From: Favolaschia claudopus
Lineage: Eukaryota; Basidiomycota; Agaricomycetes; Agaricales; Mycenaceae
Reading direction: 5' to 3'
Assembly: GCA_037176885.1 (NCBI GenBank)
Contig: JAWWNJ010000042.1
Span: 248,001-312,000, forward strand
DNA length: 64,000 nucleotides
Below, piece by piece: positions 1 through 11,960 of the stretch. The notes beneath the pieces are model-generated. The model was not told the origin of the DNA. It searched no databases and saw only the letters and a program-made list of their open reading frames with translations. The translations under genes were made by a program, and so were the position numbers. The first letter of the stretch is position 1. Each line of letters begins with the position of its first letter.

Positions 1-2746
1 TCTCCCGCAACAGCGGAGGACGCGCTGGCCCGCCAACAGCAGACATTTCCAGAGACACCCAGCGCGTTCAGTCCGACGTTTTCGCCCTCGACGGATGCGA
101 GTGCGGGGGATAGGAATTCGATGGTTCCACCTCCAGTGCCGCCCTCAGCGTCGGGGGTTGTAGGGCCGAGACCGGGTTATACCAGCCTGGCGCAACAAAT
201 GTTGTTGACGAGGGCGGCAACAACTGTGCGCGGAGCCAGACATTCGAGGCAGGCGAGTTTGACGCGAGCCAGGAACCGTGGGACGGCGATCTTTCCGTCG
301 GCAGAGACCGCAACTTTGCTGAAAGAGGCGATACCGAATTCGCCTGAGGATGATACGAATGGGACCACGTTGCCGGCATCCTTGGTTGAGGAAAACGAGG
401 AAGATGAAGAGCGGAAACAGGGAGAGGTGGACGACCAGACATCGTCGCAGGGACATGCCTTTCCATCCAATGACGCGGCATCGGAGGCCGATTCGGCGTC
501 AGTATATACTCCCTCCATCCAGTCGTCTTACCCGTCCCCGCCGCCACCGAATAGGTCCTTCCATAGACTTTCCAAGTCGGACGACTCGCATTGGCAGTCA
601 ATTGAGGGTCGATCGCAGGACCAGCATGAGAAACCACACGTGGAGAAACCTTTGCCAGCGATGCCTGTGTCACCAGCTGAGTCCCTTCCCTCTCAAGAGC
701 CCGTTACCGAACTCGCACCATCCCCTGCTGCTCCTACTGCCGTACCAGCGGCGTTGAAGTCGGCATCCTCCTCCTCCCTTCCTCGGCCGTCGCATCGTCC
801 CTCGCCGTCCGTCTCACCTGCTCCACTCCCTCAACCCCCTTCGCGGCGTTCTTCGTACAAATCCACTCCTTCACCCGCACCGCCGTTCGAACGTACAGAA
901 GAAGCCGCCCTATCCTCCTCATCAACCGCCACCCCTGGCATCAATGAGCCTCATGTAGCGGCCTTCGAAACGACCGCTGAACCAGCAACACCCCCACCTC
1001 CGCTCTCGCCCAGGCAAAATCGTCCGCCACTCATGCTCTCGCCTCCTCCACCTCCCGTTGATCATTCACTTGGTTCGCCGCACATCGTTCCTGTCGTAAC
1101 CCCCGTCACAAGGGGTGGCGACAGTCCGACATTCTCGTCGTTTGGCTCGCCCCCGCCATACTACACGGTCATGTATGATCGTGACAATGCTCGAGACCAA
1201 GAGCGCATGACGCCCAGTACAGGCGGCTCGAACGGATACGCCGATAATTTCTTCCCTTCTACGCCCTCGCTGCCTTTGCGTGAGCAACGCACGTCGCTGC
1301 AGTCCCTCGCTCCCGCCACGCCTGGCCCGAACGGTCGTCGTGCGCGGCCACGACCGCCCCTCCCTGTTGGCCCGCGACGACCCAGCACGTCGACCGCCGC
1401 GCTACCGTCCCAGATGCGGAATCGCAACGGTTCGGTCTCTTCGATAAGCAGCCAGTTGCCTAGCGGTCGGAGGTTTCCTTCGCCAAGGTTTCAGACTCCG
1501 CAGCCGAAATGGCGTGGATACACCATGGATGCAGCGAAATGGACTTTCTCCTCGGCTCAACTTCAGGGGATTGTCTCTAGGGCAATACGGCAGTCTGCGG
1601 AGGCCTCATCAATACGACTGCTGAGGATGGAGACGGTGGATAGGGATATACCGGCGGAGTTACATCGACTCGAGATGCAGCGCACTGACGTTAAGACGCG
1701 ATACAAGATGCTGGCGAAGCGCCGCACGAATCTAACTGCGCAACTGACTGGTTATATTGATGGGACTGAGCCCGAAGATACAGCTAACATTCTCCGTGCG
1801 GTGGAAAATCTGAAGGATATCTCTTCCGAACTGGACCGGCTGGCAGAAGATTTGCATTCCGCAGACGAGCAGATCGCACAGTTGATGTCTTTGCGGGATG
1901 TACATTCGGCTAGCGCACTAGCGATGGCCCTTCGCAAGCTAAATGCTAGCTTCTTGAAACAGATCGCAGAGGCCGAATCATTGCGTGAGCAAGTGGAGAC
2001 TTTGAGGGCCGAGAGAGACGAAGCGTGGTCACAGGCCGTAGATGTTGCCAACGACTTCGATGATCTCAACGAGCGGATGGAAGTAAATTCGCCAGGACCT
2101 AGCGTTTACAGCAAACGTTCCAGTCGCGTGCTTGCATCCAAGAAATCCAGCATTCGGGTCTCGAAGGCTGGGCTTCGTTCATCCAGTCGACGCTCCTCTG
2201 TCAGCAGTATTGGCAATCGAGCTAGTTCTTCCGGACTACCGTCCGCCACATTCGAAGATATTCCTCCGGTACCTCCAATTCCTCGCCGCAGGCCAGACGA
2301 TATTAGAACAGATCTCTCAACTCGCGTATCTGCTGTAAGTTTTTCGGAGTCTGACATTATCATTTCTGACGCATACACAATAGCTGGCGACAACTCCGAC
2401 ATCGGAATCTCGGGCTTTGGACCAAGCACAAGCCGAGTTGTATAGCATGCTGGGCTTGGCCGTCCCCGAGAGGAATTCCCGCCGATCACATTCACTTATC
2501 ATGAGTGCTGCCAGTGATTCAGAGAATCCAATTCTGTCCTCGCTTGCTCCTCCGGCTGCTAGTTCTCGACCACGTTCCGATGGCAGCCGCCCTACATCTC
2601 TACCCCCAAACACACATCTTTCTGAAGCACTGAGTGCCATGACCGCCGATGTAAGCGACAACCTACATTTTTTTCTTACGGGAATCTGACAAACGAACTT
2701 CTAGCGGACTGCCATGATGGTGACCCTCGGCATACTTGACGACTAA
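1..2746 (+). CDS. Proline/serine-rich protein with C-terminal coiled coil, 5' partial
   Basis: The reading frame is open from base 1, so the start lies upstream of the window. The first visible in-frame ATG is at 121. The first ~450 residues after it are low-complexity Pro/Ser/Thr-rich with poly-Pro runs. From about residue 465 (YTMDAAKWTFSSAQLQGIV) a predicted helical, coiled-coil region of ~180 residues follows, then a basic Ser-rich tail. Two introns close the model: 2335-2383 (GTAAGT...TAG) and 2651-2704 (GTAAGC...TAG). Splicing both gives a stop at 2746. The helical region resembles fungal proteins upregulated during septation (Uds1-type), but I recall that only loosely and do not assign it. 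A cytoskeletal or septation role would be inference. Confidence 0.75.
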
Positions 2747-3073
2747 CTTATCCTATGTATCCACTAACTCTCCAGTCAAAAGGGAATAATCTCGCATCAT
2801 ATACCGCATTGTTTTCACTCATTTACCCCTCATTTGCATATTTTTTCTATTTAACTGCATAAAAGGCGTCGCATTGGATCGAGCCAGTCTCTGCTATTAG
2901 CCAGTGTAGCCCGTACATCGTAATGAAACATACATAAGTACATCGACAGCAGATGCAAAGCGTGAGTGAGTGAAATAAACTTTAAGGTATCATGCAGCAA
3001 TGGGTAAGTTATAAGTACAGAGGAATTCCTCGAACAAAAAAAAACAGAAAAAGAGAATGTCCCGTCCGCATGT

Positions 3074-6000
3074 CTAATGCCGAGCGCGTTTTCGGCGTAT
3101 TTGCATATCGCCAGCAGGTGTTGGGGAAGGCGCAGGTAGACTGTGAGCGTCGTCTGCATCATCATCGTCCATTGACCGCGACCGTTTCCGAGAGTTTTGG
3201 TTGACGGGTGTCGCAAAGGCATCATCCGGGACATTGTCCGGGACGTCCGACAGCTCGCTCTGAGATCTGGGGGTAGATGGAACAGATGGAACAGCGTCCG
3301 GCTCTGGCTCCGGAGATGGTCGGCTTGATGCCTTCACTGGAGACTTGGAAGCAGCCTTGCTCTTGTACGTTGCCCTCACGCGAGGTCGAGCTTTGGGAGT
3401 AGTCGGTGGCTCTGGCGAAGAGGGTCCGGCTTGGTCATCATCCTCGTCATCATCCTGGACGTTTTCTGGGGTCTTGGCGGGTCGCCGAGGGCGAGCACGA
3501 GGTCGCGGACGGGGTGCTGGAGGTGGACTGGCTCGATCCTCGACCAATTTCTCCACCTCGCTGAGATCTGTCTCGTCCTCATCTGTTGTGAGGCCGTCGC
3601 CTTTGCTCGCTTTGGGCTTCCGTCCCTTGGTCCCTGCGACTAAGGCTGTTGAGTCGTGGGCTTGAAGATGATAACAAGCCGTCGAGTTACCTTTGTCCTT
3701 GGCCATGATAGCTGCCAGCCGTTTCTCATACGCCCGCTGTGGCTCCCAGACCTTCGAGGTTGCAGATACCTCAACCTTAGCTTGGGCGAGCACTTGGTCC
3801 ATATGCGCTTTTCTGTGTAAAGGAAGTCAATCCGAGACCAATTGCAAACAAATGCACAGCAAACTTACATCTTCATGGCGTCCCGACTCTGAATCGAAGC
3901 CAACAAAGGCACCAAAACCCGGAAAAACGTGATTGCGACCCGCAACGATTTCTTATTGCTGTTGGTCTCGTAGATGGCGATACGTTTCGCAATCCACGAC
4001 AGCGCATTTGTCTGGATCTGCACAATATATTGCGGGTCAAGTTTCTTCAGGACAGCAAGATGGGCGCCGCGGAGGATAAACGTGGGCAAGAGGTGTTTGG
4101 CGAGCTGAACGGCATTGGTTTCGTCCGAAACGACTCCATCCAAGACCATAGTGAAAGCCTGTAGCCGAAGTAAGCATACACACACATCAATCTGCGAGAG
4201 ACCACTGACCTCTTGGAGTGCCTGGTTTACAACGACGACGACAAGATCTCCATTGTCCTTGGTCATGCCTTCCTCGCGTAGCATATCAACGATGGGCTTG
4301 GTGAAATGGTCAAAAGTGGTTCCAAGACGACCGTAATGCGAGAGGAGAATGCCTGTGTGTCGAACGTGAAGAGCGCCAGTTTGGATAGCGCGGACGAACG
4401 TGACTATCAGTTCAATGAAGGCGTATTCCGTGAGCAGAGAGGTATGAGAGTTGGGATCGACTAAAACATTCTTTCAGTTCACATGATCCCCAAAGGAATA
4501 TGAAATTGACATACCTTCCTTAACCGACTGCTTCGTTGGTGCGGCAGCCTTACCCTTGCCTTTGTCTTTCCTCTTCTTCCCCTCGGCGCCAGCATCACTC
4601 CCTTCTTCATCTCCACTGTCATTCTCCTTCTCGTCGTCACCGCCATCATTGGCGTCCTGCTCCGCACCATCAGGCCCCACCAACGTCTCAGCATACCGTT
4701 CAATCTCCGCCTGCACGTATCCCGCACAGCGAAACTGAACCTCATCGTCCAACGTGACGGCCGCAATCTGATGTGCAGGCCCAAAAACCATATGTAAATT
4801 CATGAGGCACATAAATGCCTGTTTTTGTCGCATCAGTCTCAAATCGACTTTCTTTCAAGAGATTATATTATACTCACAGTGCGCGTCACGGCTTCAGCGG
4901 TGTTTGACTGGGTGCCAACCGCAAACTCGACAAGTTTCTCCAATAAGGAATCGCGCTGTTCCTTGACCTTATCAAGGATCTCGGCTTGCTCTGGGGCCTC
5001 CTCGTTCTCGTCCTCTGGATCGACAATCCGTAATCGAGTTGCTTTCCAGAAAACATGTACTGTCAACAATTGAAGTGACTGGGAAATCATCTGCCACTAA
5101 ATGAGTCCCCAGTTCTTTGTGAATTATCCGCACGAGCAACTCACGAATGCCTCCTCCTTATACCCAAGCCGGCCACGATCTGCAAGGGCACTGACAATAT
5201 TCCACGCATTGCTCTGCTTCCCGCCCTCATCCTCCTCCATCCACCCGCTCATATCGCGTGTACTACACAGCTCCGCAAGCCGAGCACACGTCGCCCCAAG
5301 CGCAATCACTTCATCTTCGTCGAACCCAGCCACCTCAATCTCCTCCCTCCCCGCGACCGCGTCCCGCAACGCACTCGACAGCTCATCCTCGAGCTCCAGC
5401 ATCTTGAGGTTGTTCTGGTTCGACAGAGACGTCGCCGCAAGCAGATGCTGGAACGCACCAATCGCCGAGCGCAGGACACTGGGTTGAGAGTGTGACAGAA
5501 ATTGCTTGATGATGTCGTCCCAGAGATTCGTGTAGTTTGTCATCATGCGCATCTCGAGGTATAGGTCGAGATTCATGAGCGAGGGGAGCGCAAGAACATT
5601 GGCAATACGGTTCTGATCTGTCTGATGCTTCATGAGCAATCGAGGGAGCGCTTTGATGAGGGCGCGAGTGATGTCGTTCGTGACTGTCTCTTCCTCGCCC
5701 TGGGTATGATAGGTCAAACAAACTGAATTGAAACGAAAATGAACCACGCACCTTCTTCGCAACGGCCTTTGCGTGATGCAAACTGGCAACAAGCACCTCA
5801 ATGAGCACCGTTTCTTCTTCCTCTTCCAATCGCCAAGCCTCGTCCACCAAGCCCTCATCGTTCGCCCGCGCCTTGCCATTGGCTTTGCCTTTGCGAGCCG
5901 GCGCCGATGTATCCTCCGCAGACGAGTGGTCGAGCAAGAGGACATCCAGTAGAGTCTCCCAGTCGCTCACAGCCTCCACATGATCCCACAACGCCTCCAC

Positions 6001-7681
6001 CACCAGTCCAGCGCGTCCCAAGCGGTCCTCCGGAGAGATGCCCACCAACGCACTGGGTTCTTTCTGTTTGCTTGACCGTGCCTCCCCGCTCTCAGTCTCG
6101 TCTTCTTCTTCGTCTTCCATAGCCTCGTCAAGCCGCGCTCCCCACTGCACCAAGACTGTGCCAAAGGCCTTGACACCCGCCCGCGCGCGCTCCTCGTCCT
6201 TCACCATTCCCGGACGGCCCACGAGCCGCTCTTCGACAGTCTCCCGCCAACATTCGTGTACAAACGGGCCAATTGCGCGCCGCACGCCCTTCTCGGCATC
6301 GAACACGCACAACGCGACCGTCTCTCGCTCGTCTTCTTCCAAGGCGGTGGCAGCCAGCAGCTCGAGCACCCCGAGCGTCGAAACCCGCACCGCGGCATCC
6401 ACGTCCTTTGTCGCCATCTCGAGCAGCCGAGTCTTGAAGCGTTCAGTAAATTGAAGGGTACGCGCGGCGTACGTCGACTGCGAGTATACACTGTCCAGCG
6501 CCTTGACGGCTGCGAGCCGCACAGGCGCCGCGGGGTCCGAAAGCACCCACCCAAGGTAGCGCAGATACGCCGCCTCGAGAAAGTGCGCTGGGTGTTTGGT
6601 GAACCAAGTCCCCAACGCGAGGACGCAATCCGCGCGGATGACAGGATCCAAATCGCGATACCGGTGCATGAATACGCCGTCGATAAACTCCTTGATGAAT
6701 TCCTTGAGCTTGTCGCGGTGCTCGCGGATTTCGGCCGCCTTGGCGTCGAGATTCTTGTTCCCAGCGGCGGCGGCCTTGCCTGCGCGACGCTTTTTCTCGC
6801 CTTCGCGCTGGCGGGCGCTCAGCTCGGCTTCCTTCTCGACGGCGGCGGCGACGCCACACAAAGCGCTTTCGAGCTCGAGCGCGATGAAGGTCGCGGTGTG
6901 GCGGAAGCTGCGGATCTGGGAGCTGGACATGGCGATGACCCATGCCTGGAGGGTGGGGATGAGGTCGGAGGTGTAGAGGGAGCCGAGGGACGCGGCGGAG
7001 GTGATGAGGCGGTCGAGGAATTCGTGTAGCGACTTGCGGAATTTCTTGAAGGCGGGGAGTTTGGAGGTGAGGGGGTATGCGGCGGTCTGTTCTTGGTTCT
7101 TCAAGTCCTCGGTAAACTTGTCCAGCGCATCCACGACGCCGTCGTAGTCTACCACCTGGTCTGCGTCAACGGATTCGTTGCAGCCACAGGAACGCAAGAC
7201 AAGGTTGACGATTTCTGCCAAGGCCAGGCCAGGAGATTGGTCTAGGGACTCTAGAAAGTCCTCAGAAGTGGATTGTAGAGCAGCAGCAGGGTTGAGGATC
7301 GCGTCTAGCATCTGAAAATCAATATACATCGCACAAAAACAAACTAATTGCGCACTGAAGAGGGGATTGTCGGCATGGATCTTGGACTCCTTTGCCACCT
7401 GCTGTGGGTCAAACGCGTCCTCACCATCCTTGGTTTTCCGCGTTTTTCGCGGTTTCTTCGCGATTGGAGACTGCTTGGCCTTTCGCCTGGGCTTTGGGTC
7501 GTCGTCGTCGTCTTCCGAGCCAGAATCAGCGCGTTTGCGCTTTCCTTTCGGTGGCGTGTCGTCTGGTACGCTTTAGCGAGAAATTCGCGAAGAAAATGAA
7601 TATTAGCAGCTCACCTGGTGATTGGGGTGCCACAGGTTTTCGTTCGCGTAGGGAGCGTCGGGGGGCGGGGGTCGTGCTCAT
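3074..7681 (-). CDS. SCC3: Cohesin subunit SCC3 / STAG (SA) homologue
   Basis: This is the HEAT-repeat cohesin subunit that binds the SCC1 kleisin and helps load and hold cohesin on chromatin. The start is chosen at 7681 (MSTTPAPRRSLRERKP), followed by a basic acidic-patch N-terminus. The STAG region follows (ALQSTSEDFLESL, LRSCGCNESVDADQ, DYDGVVDALDKF), then the stromalin conserved domain (GVFMHRYRDLDPVIRADC, LGTWFTKHPAHFLEAAYLRY). The tail is acidic then basic, ending RKRARH. Introns seen include 7563-7614, 5700-5751, about 5097-5144, 4819-4877, 4461-4514, 4159-4209 and 3813-3868. A further 45-nt GT-AG segment near 3640-3690 is in frame and may be retained. The total is about 1,390 residues, normal or slightly long for the family. 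A 33-nt in-frame stretch just before MLDAILNP could be a very short intron or coding. The 3' end faces the upstream gene tail to tail. Confidence 0.93.
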
Positions 7682-8230
7682 CGTGGACGCGAAAGGAGGA
7701 TAAATAACACGAGTAAATATTAGGCGGAACAAGCGGTCCGAGCAAGCCGGACTCAGAAAGCAGCTTGATCCGAACGTGATCCGAGCGCATGTAAATACCA
7801 AGATCAATGAACCAACTCACTCCTCCCAATCCTCGTTGCACAGGACAGTCTGTCAGGACTGAATCGGTCGTGTTCTGGGCTATACACTGCCGCGAAATAC
7901 AGTGCATATGAGAATTACCAAAGGCAATAATAGCAGGCCTTACAACTGTGAAAATCGCGTCTGTTTTTTTTCAAAGCTCTCCAAAGTCTCGTCAAGAACT
8001 CTGAGAGTCTGACAAGGTCCATCTCATCTATCGAGTAAAGTAAAGAAACACCACAAACCCTGTTCATAGAGCCTGAGGCTCCGTTTGATCACGTAGCCTT
8101 GGCCTAATTTCACTTGGAGACGACCTTCATCGACTCATCACCAGGTCGAGGATCTTCGTAACCGGCCCACCCCCCAGGCTCCCCCCTGAACCAATCCAAT
8201 CCGAGCATTTGCAAGTTAAAAACTCTCCTC

Positions 8231-10853
8231 ATGTCCCGCGCCGAACAAAAAAAAGCTCGAGAGACTCGGACTGCTCACCTCACTCAGCAAAGCTCATGCC
8301 GCACCTCGCATGTGTCGACCGTTCTAAATGTTACCCGTGTCACGTCTTCCGGTCCCATACTAACCAAAATCCAAGTCGACCTCCCACTCGATACGCCCTT
8401 CGAAGAACTCGCGCCCATAATTCAGCCATTCATTGACCTCAACATTCCAGCTTGTACTCGGAGTTGTCTCGCATAAAGAGCCCAACTGATAAATATTCAG
8501 CGAGTTTCGATGTCACCCCAGCCAGTCTGATTGCCTTGAATGTGACGACGGGACCTTCGATCTATAAAGGGATCTTGAGAATAAATACGTGTGTACATTC
8601 GCATCTAATATCCCGCCGAAAAACACTCCATTCTGCCCATTTCCTAGCGGCGAACCGCTCGCTCAATACTACAAGAACTACCGTCAGCGTCACCGGGGTG
8701 TCCCATGCAGACAGATATCGAGCATATCGAGTATTGCCACGCGCAGGGGGTACGGTGGAAAGGAAGCAGAATGTTCGGAATCAACCGTCACGGTGGGCCC
8801 AGCCAAGTTCAGCTTCAATCGCACACTTCGTGTGCCAGACAATGCCAAAAAATACGCCCTCCCACCCGTACGATTCCATCCATGAATGCGTTAAAATCAG
8901 ATCCCAACGAATTCCAAGGGCCTGGGCACCTTTCCTATCGTCGAAGCTCAAGACTACGCCGATCTTCCTGACTTTATCAAACAGCGAGGAGGTTATATAA
9001 TGGTAGGTCGCCTTGACTGCCCGAGGTTCTTGCTTATTCTTTCAGCCTCTCTTCCAACGTGAAGCGCTTTGGATCGGTATTGACGGAGGTGAATTAGAAC
9101 GCTTCACAGTATCGCAGGCTGAGTAAGACTTCTACTAGGACACTGCGCTATCAAGATCTCGGTTGGCGGTATGCGAGAGTTCTTTTGTCACCTCTACCAT
9201 CTCCAATTGCCTCGCAGGAATCAATGCCATCACGGGCGGCAAGCATAATGAACAGCCGCCGGAAGGACTCCAAGACTATCTTGTCGGGGGGAGGCAGCCG
9301 TGGCTCGATGGAATTGCTGTTGCGCCAGGAGTGGTGCGACAGGTACACAGTGTTTCTTCATTGTCGCAATTGCCTCACTAACCGGATTCAGTTTGTCGCA
9401 ATGAAACTCGGCCACGGGCACACTATCGAAGAACAACTGTCCGAAACCCGAAACGGGGGCATCCAAATCGACGTATACCCTTCACTCGTGGGCGTAGTCA
9501 AATTCTACCAACGGACGACGCAACATAAAACTCTCGATTTGGATAAAAGCCCAACGCAACTCGGCGTCGAGGTCAGGGACCAGATCATCATGAGCAGCAC
9601 GTAAGTAAAATCTTCCTTGCATGAGATTCCGCACATCCAAACTGATGGTATGTGCAGAGAATTTCCCTTGAAAACTCTCGGAGACCTCGTTAAATACGCC
9701 GCCCCGGATCCCGTCCTCGACGTTTTCTATCGAGATGACCCGCATCCCATCTATATCTCGGTAAATGTAGACGGCAAATCCATGAATTTTCAAGTGGAAC
9801 GGGGCGTCACAGTCCGCGAACTGAAGGACAGGATTCAAAAGAAGGCTTGTACTACGCATGATGACTACCGACTGGTATACGACGGGGAGGGAATGGACGA
9901 CGAAAGCCTTGTTTCGGGTACGTATTGTATTAAAGTATACCAGTCGCGTCCATAACATGCTTCAGATTATGGCGTGGAGAACGGTGATACGCTAGACCTC
10001 TTATATCAAGTGCGCGGTGGAGGTTCGGCGTATAAGTCTCATAAATAGTCGTCGAATCTCAAATCTCGCTTTTGCAGGGGGTCCAGTTCGGGGCTCTCGA
10101 TCCAAGCCAATGGGTATCGCGGCTGGCGGAAAGATTACACAAAAGATCTACCAGGATCAGCATTCGCCTGTGATCTACGATGAAGAAAACGCACAGCGGG
10201 TTTTCATTCATACCGTTTCGACAACTCTCTGGGAGGTCAGAACCCCTTTGGCTTCACCGACGCACGAGTTTCTCACTTGCATTATAGCAAATTACAGGTG
10301 TTCTCTGTCCGATGACGCCGATTACCCCGGCACGTAGGTAAACCTTACTTTTCAATGAGCGGTATACTCAATCAGCCGTTCCGTGTCTCTAGTTTACAAA
10401 GCCCACAAGTTTCCTTGGTACCAAATTTACGACGAGCATATGCTTACAGTCGATCCCAACGACGCATTCAACTCGGTTCGGTCCATCCGTGAGGTCGATT
10501 CGAAGGACATCAATCCCGCCGCGCCGCCCAACTGTTCTAAGCATGGTCGACGCAATAGCGAATGTGTTCTGCGACCTTGCAACCACACTGTCTGTTATGA
10601 ATGTCTCGGCAAGTGTGTTATGACATCCCGTTGTGGGGTTTGCGGGTCGAATGTGAGGCAGCGGGTGGGGTTCAAGAGCTCTGTGCCGACGCTGGAGGAT
10701 GATTCACAATGGATGGAGATGCGTATTACAGGGATTGAAAGTGGGAGTTCGGATGTCACGACGCTCATGCTCGATGAGGATTCCGTTTCGAGCTTGCATG
10801 GTGCTGTGGAGGACAGCCAGCCTCCGAGGAAGCGGCGCAAGGTGTACGAATAA
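8231..10853 (+). CDS. Ubiquitin-like domain protein with C-terminal RING-like zinc finger
   Basis: This is a many-intron gene. Its central part matches a fungal family I recognise only by recurring motifs: FNRTLRVPDNAKKYALPPG, GGINAITGG, QDYLVGGRQPWLDGIA, RQFVAMKLGHGHTIEEQL and MGIAAGGKI. A ubiquitin-like fold lies at 9730-10022 (IYISVNVDGKSMNFQVE to LDLLYQVRGGG). The last exon carries a Cys/His cluster (C-x2-H...C-x-L-x-PCNHTVC-x2-C...C-x2-C) of RING type, then a basic tail (RKRRKVYE). Supported exons: 8231-8453, from 8501, ending at 8867, 8919-9002, 9046-9088, 9139-9168, 9218-9342, 9392-9600, 9658-9917, 9966-10022, 10078-10235, 10288-10333 and 10393-10853. Exons between 8501 and 8867 are not fully resolved. 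An E3-ligase role is plausible from the RING but is inferred. Confidence 0.75.
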
Positions 10854-11139
10854 GTACAACTCCGACTATTGGGAAGGTCCGCTTTAAATTTTATTGTGTA
10901 ATTATCATGTATGTTCAATGTATGTTGCGATGTTCAGCAACTCGGTATGAGTGGGCGGTACCCCTCGTGGGCCCTTGCCTCATTATTATTATCGAAAGCT
11001 ACTACAAAAGGCTGAGAGCCGGCCCTCAGCCTGTCGAGTCACTCGGGATAATCCGGTGGCGATGTCGTGACATTATGTGACTGACCAGTTTCACACCCGA
11101 TAAATACAGTCAAACTCCTCCTTCCTCCACTCAAGCAAC

Positions 11140-11657
11140 ATGGGAAAAGGTACCGGCTCCTCGACTCACCAGTCGTCGTCGCTCATCTTCCTCTTGCTGG
11201 CTAGTCCACGGCTCCCTCGCCCGTGCCGGTAAAGTCAAAGGCCAGACACCAAAAGTCGACAAGCAGGAGAAGAAAAAGACACCAAAGGGCCGCGCAAAGA
11301 AGCGAATCTTGTACAACCGCCGGTGAGCGCTCTCTATCATCGTTCCCAGAGATCCCAACTGACGCTTTGCCAGCTTTGTCAATGTAACAACACTACCAGG
11401 CGGCAAGCGGAGAATGTTAGTCTTATTTCTTCGTCATCACCTTGATACCTTTCCTTCGCCATCCCCGACACCCCCTCGTCCACTCTGCCTGATGATACCA
11501 GCCAAAACAAGCATAGTTCACACTGAATCTACTGTGTTGATAAACATGCATCTAACGTCTTTCGCTCCTATCTGATTCATTCCTCTTTCCTCCATCTTAT
11601 TTCCAAGCCGCGTACTAACTTTTTCCTGTTACCAGGAACCCCAACCCAGAGAAGTAA
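11140..11657 (+). CDS. RPS30: 40S ribosomal protein eS30
   Basis: Four exons (11140-11149, 11205-11322, 11374-11415, 11636-11657) splice to a 63-residue protein. It starts [20 protein letters not shown] and ends GGKRRMNPNPEK, which is eS30 from end to end. As in other fungi it is encoded alone, without the ubiquitin-like FUBI leader found in animals. It is a small-subunit protein near the decoding shoulder. The tiny 10-nt first exon is typical of fungal ribosomal-protein genes. The third intron is 220 nt, much longer than the usual 50-60 nt here, and appears to host a box C/D snoRNA. Confidence 0.96.
11488..11577 (+). ncRNA. Intronic box C/D snoRNA, U80/snR60 type (25S rRNA 2'-O-methylation guide)
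   Basis: It lies inside intron 3 of the eS30 gene. Box C TGATGA is at 11490-11495, D' CTGA at 11523-11526, a C'-like TGTTGA at 11535-11540 and D CTGA at 11572-11575. Box C to box D spans 86 nt. The guide upstream of D (11557-11571, GTCTTTCGCTCCTAT) is complementary to the conserved 25S segment AUAGGGGCGAAAGAC, with one G-U pair as I recall that rRNA sequence. The guide upstream of D' (11511-11521, GCATAGTTCAC) is complementary to GUGAACUAUGC of 25S. These two targets, about 90 nt apart, are the pair served by yeast snR60 and human U80 (yeast Am817 and Gm908). Weak points: the base before box C is C rather than a purine, and no clear terminal stem is visible. Confidence 0.8.
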
Positions 11658-11960
11658 ACGCCATCCTCGAACGTCGGCTGGTACTCCGATCCGTGCTCGG
11701 AGTCGTCTGGCCCATCAGCAGAGGGATGGGCGGTGGGTCGTGGTGGCCGGGGTTGTTATTCATTCCTATCTTCGCTCTGCATACACACTACAACATGCTT
11801 TCGTATTACATGCCCCAAGCCATTCATGATCCATCCTCGGTCCCTCATCCCATCTGTAATTCAATCAACAGCAGGTTTATTGAACAAGCACATTGCACAG
11901 CGGATAGAAAACAAGGTCAATACGGATACAAGATAATGAGTTCAACGTCTGAGTCTGTGT

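Noticed and set aside
66..2700. Several open frames antisense to the first coding region
   Set aside because: Shadows of the real Pro/Ser-rich coding frame, with biased composition.
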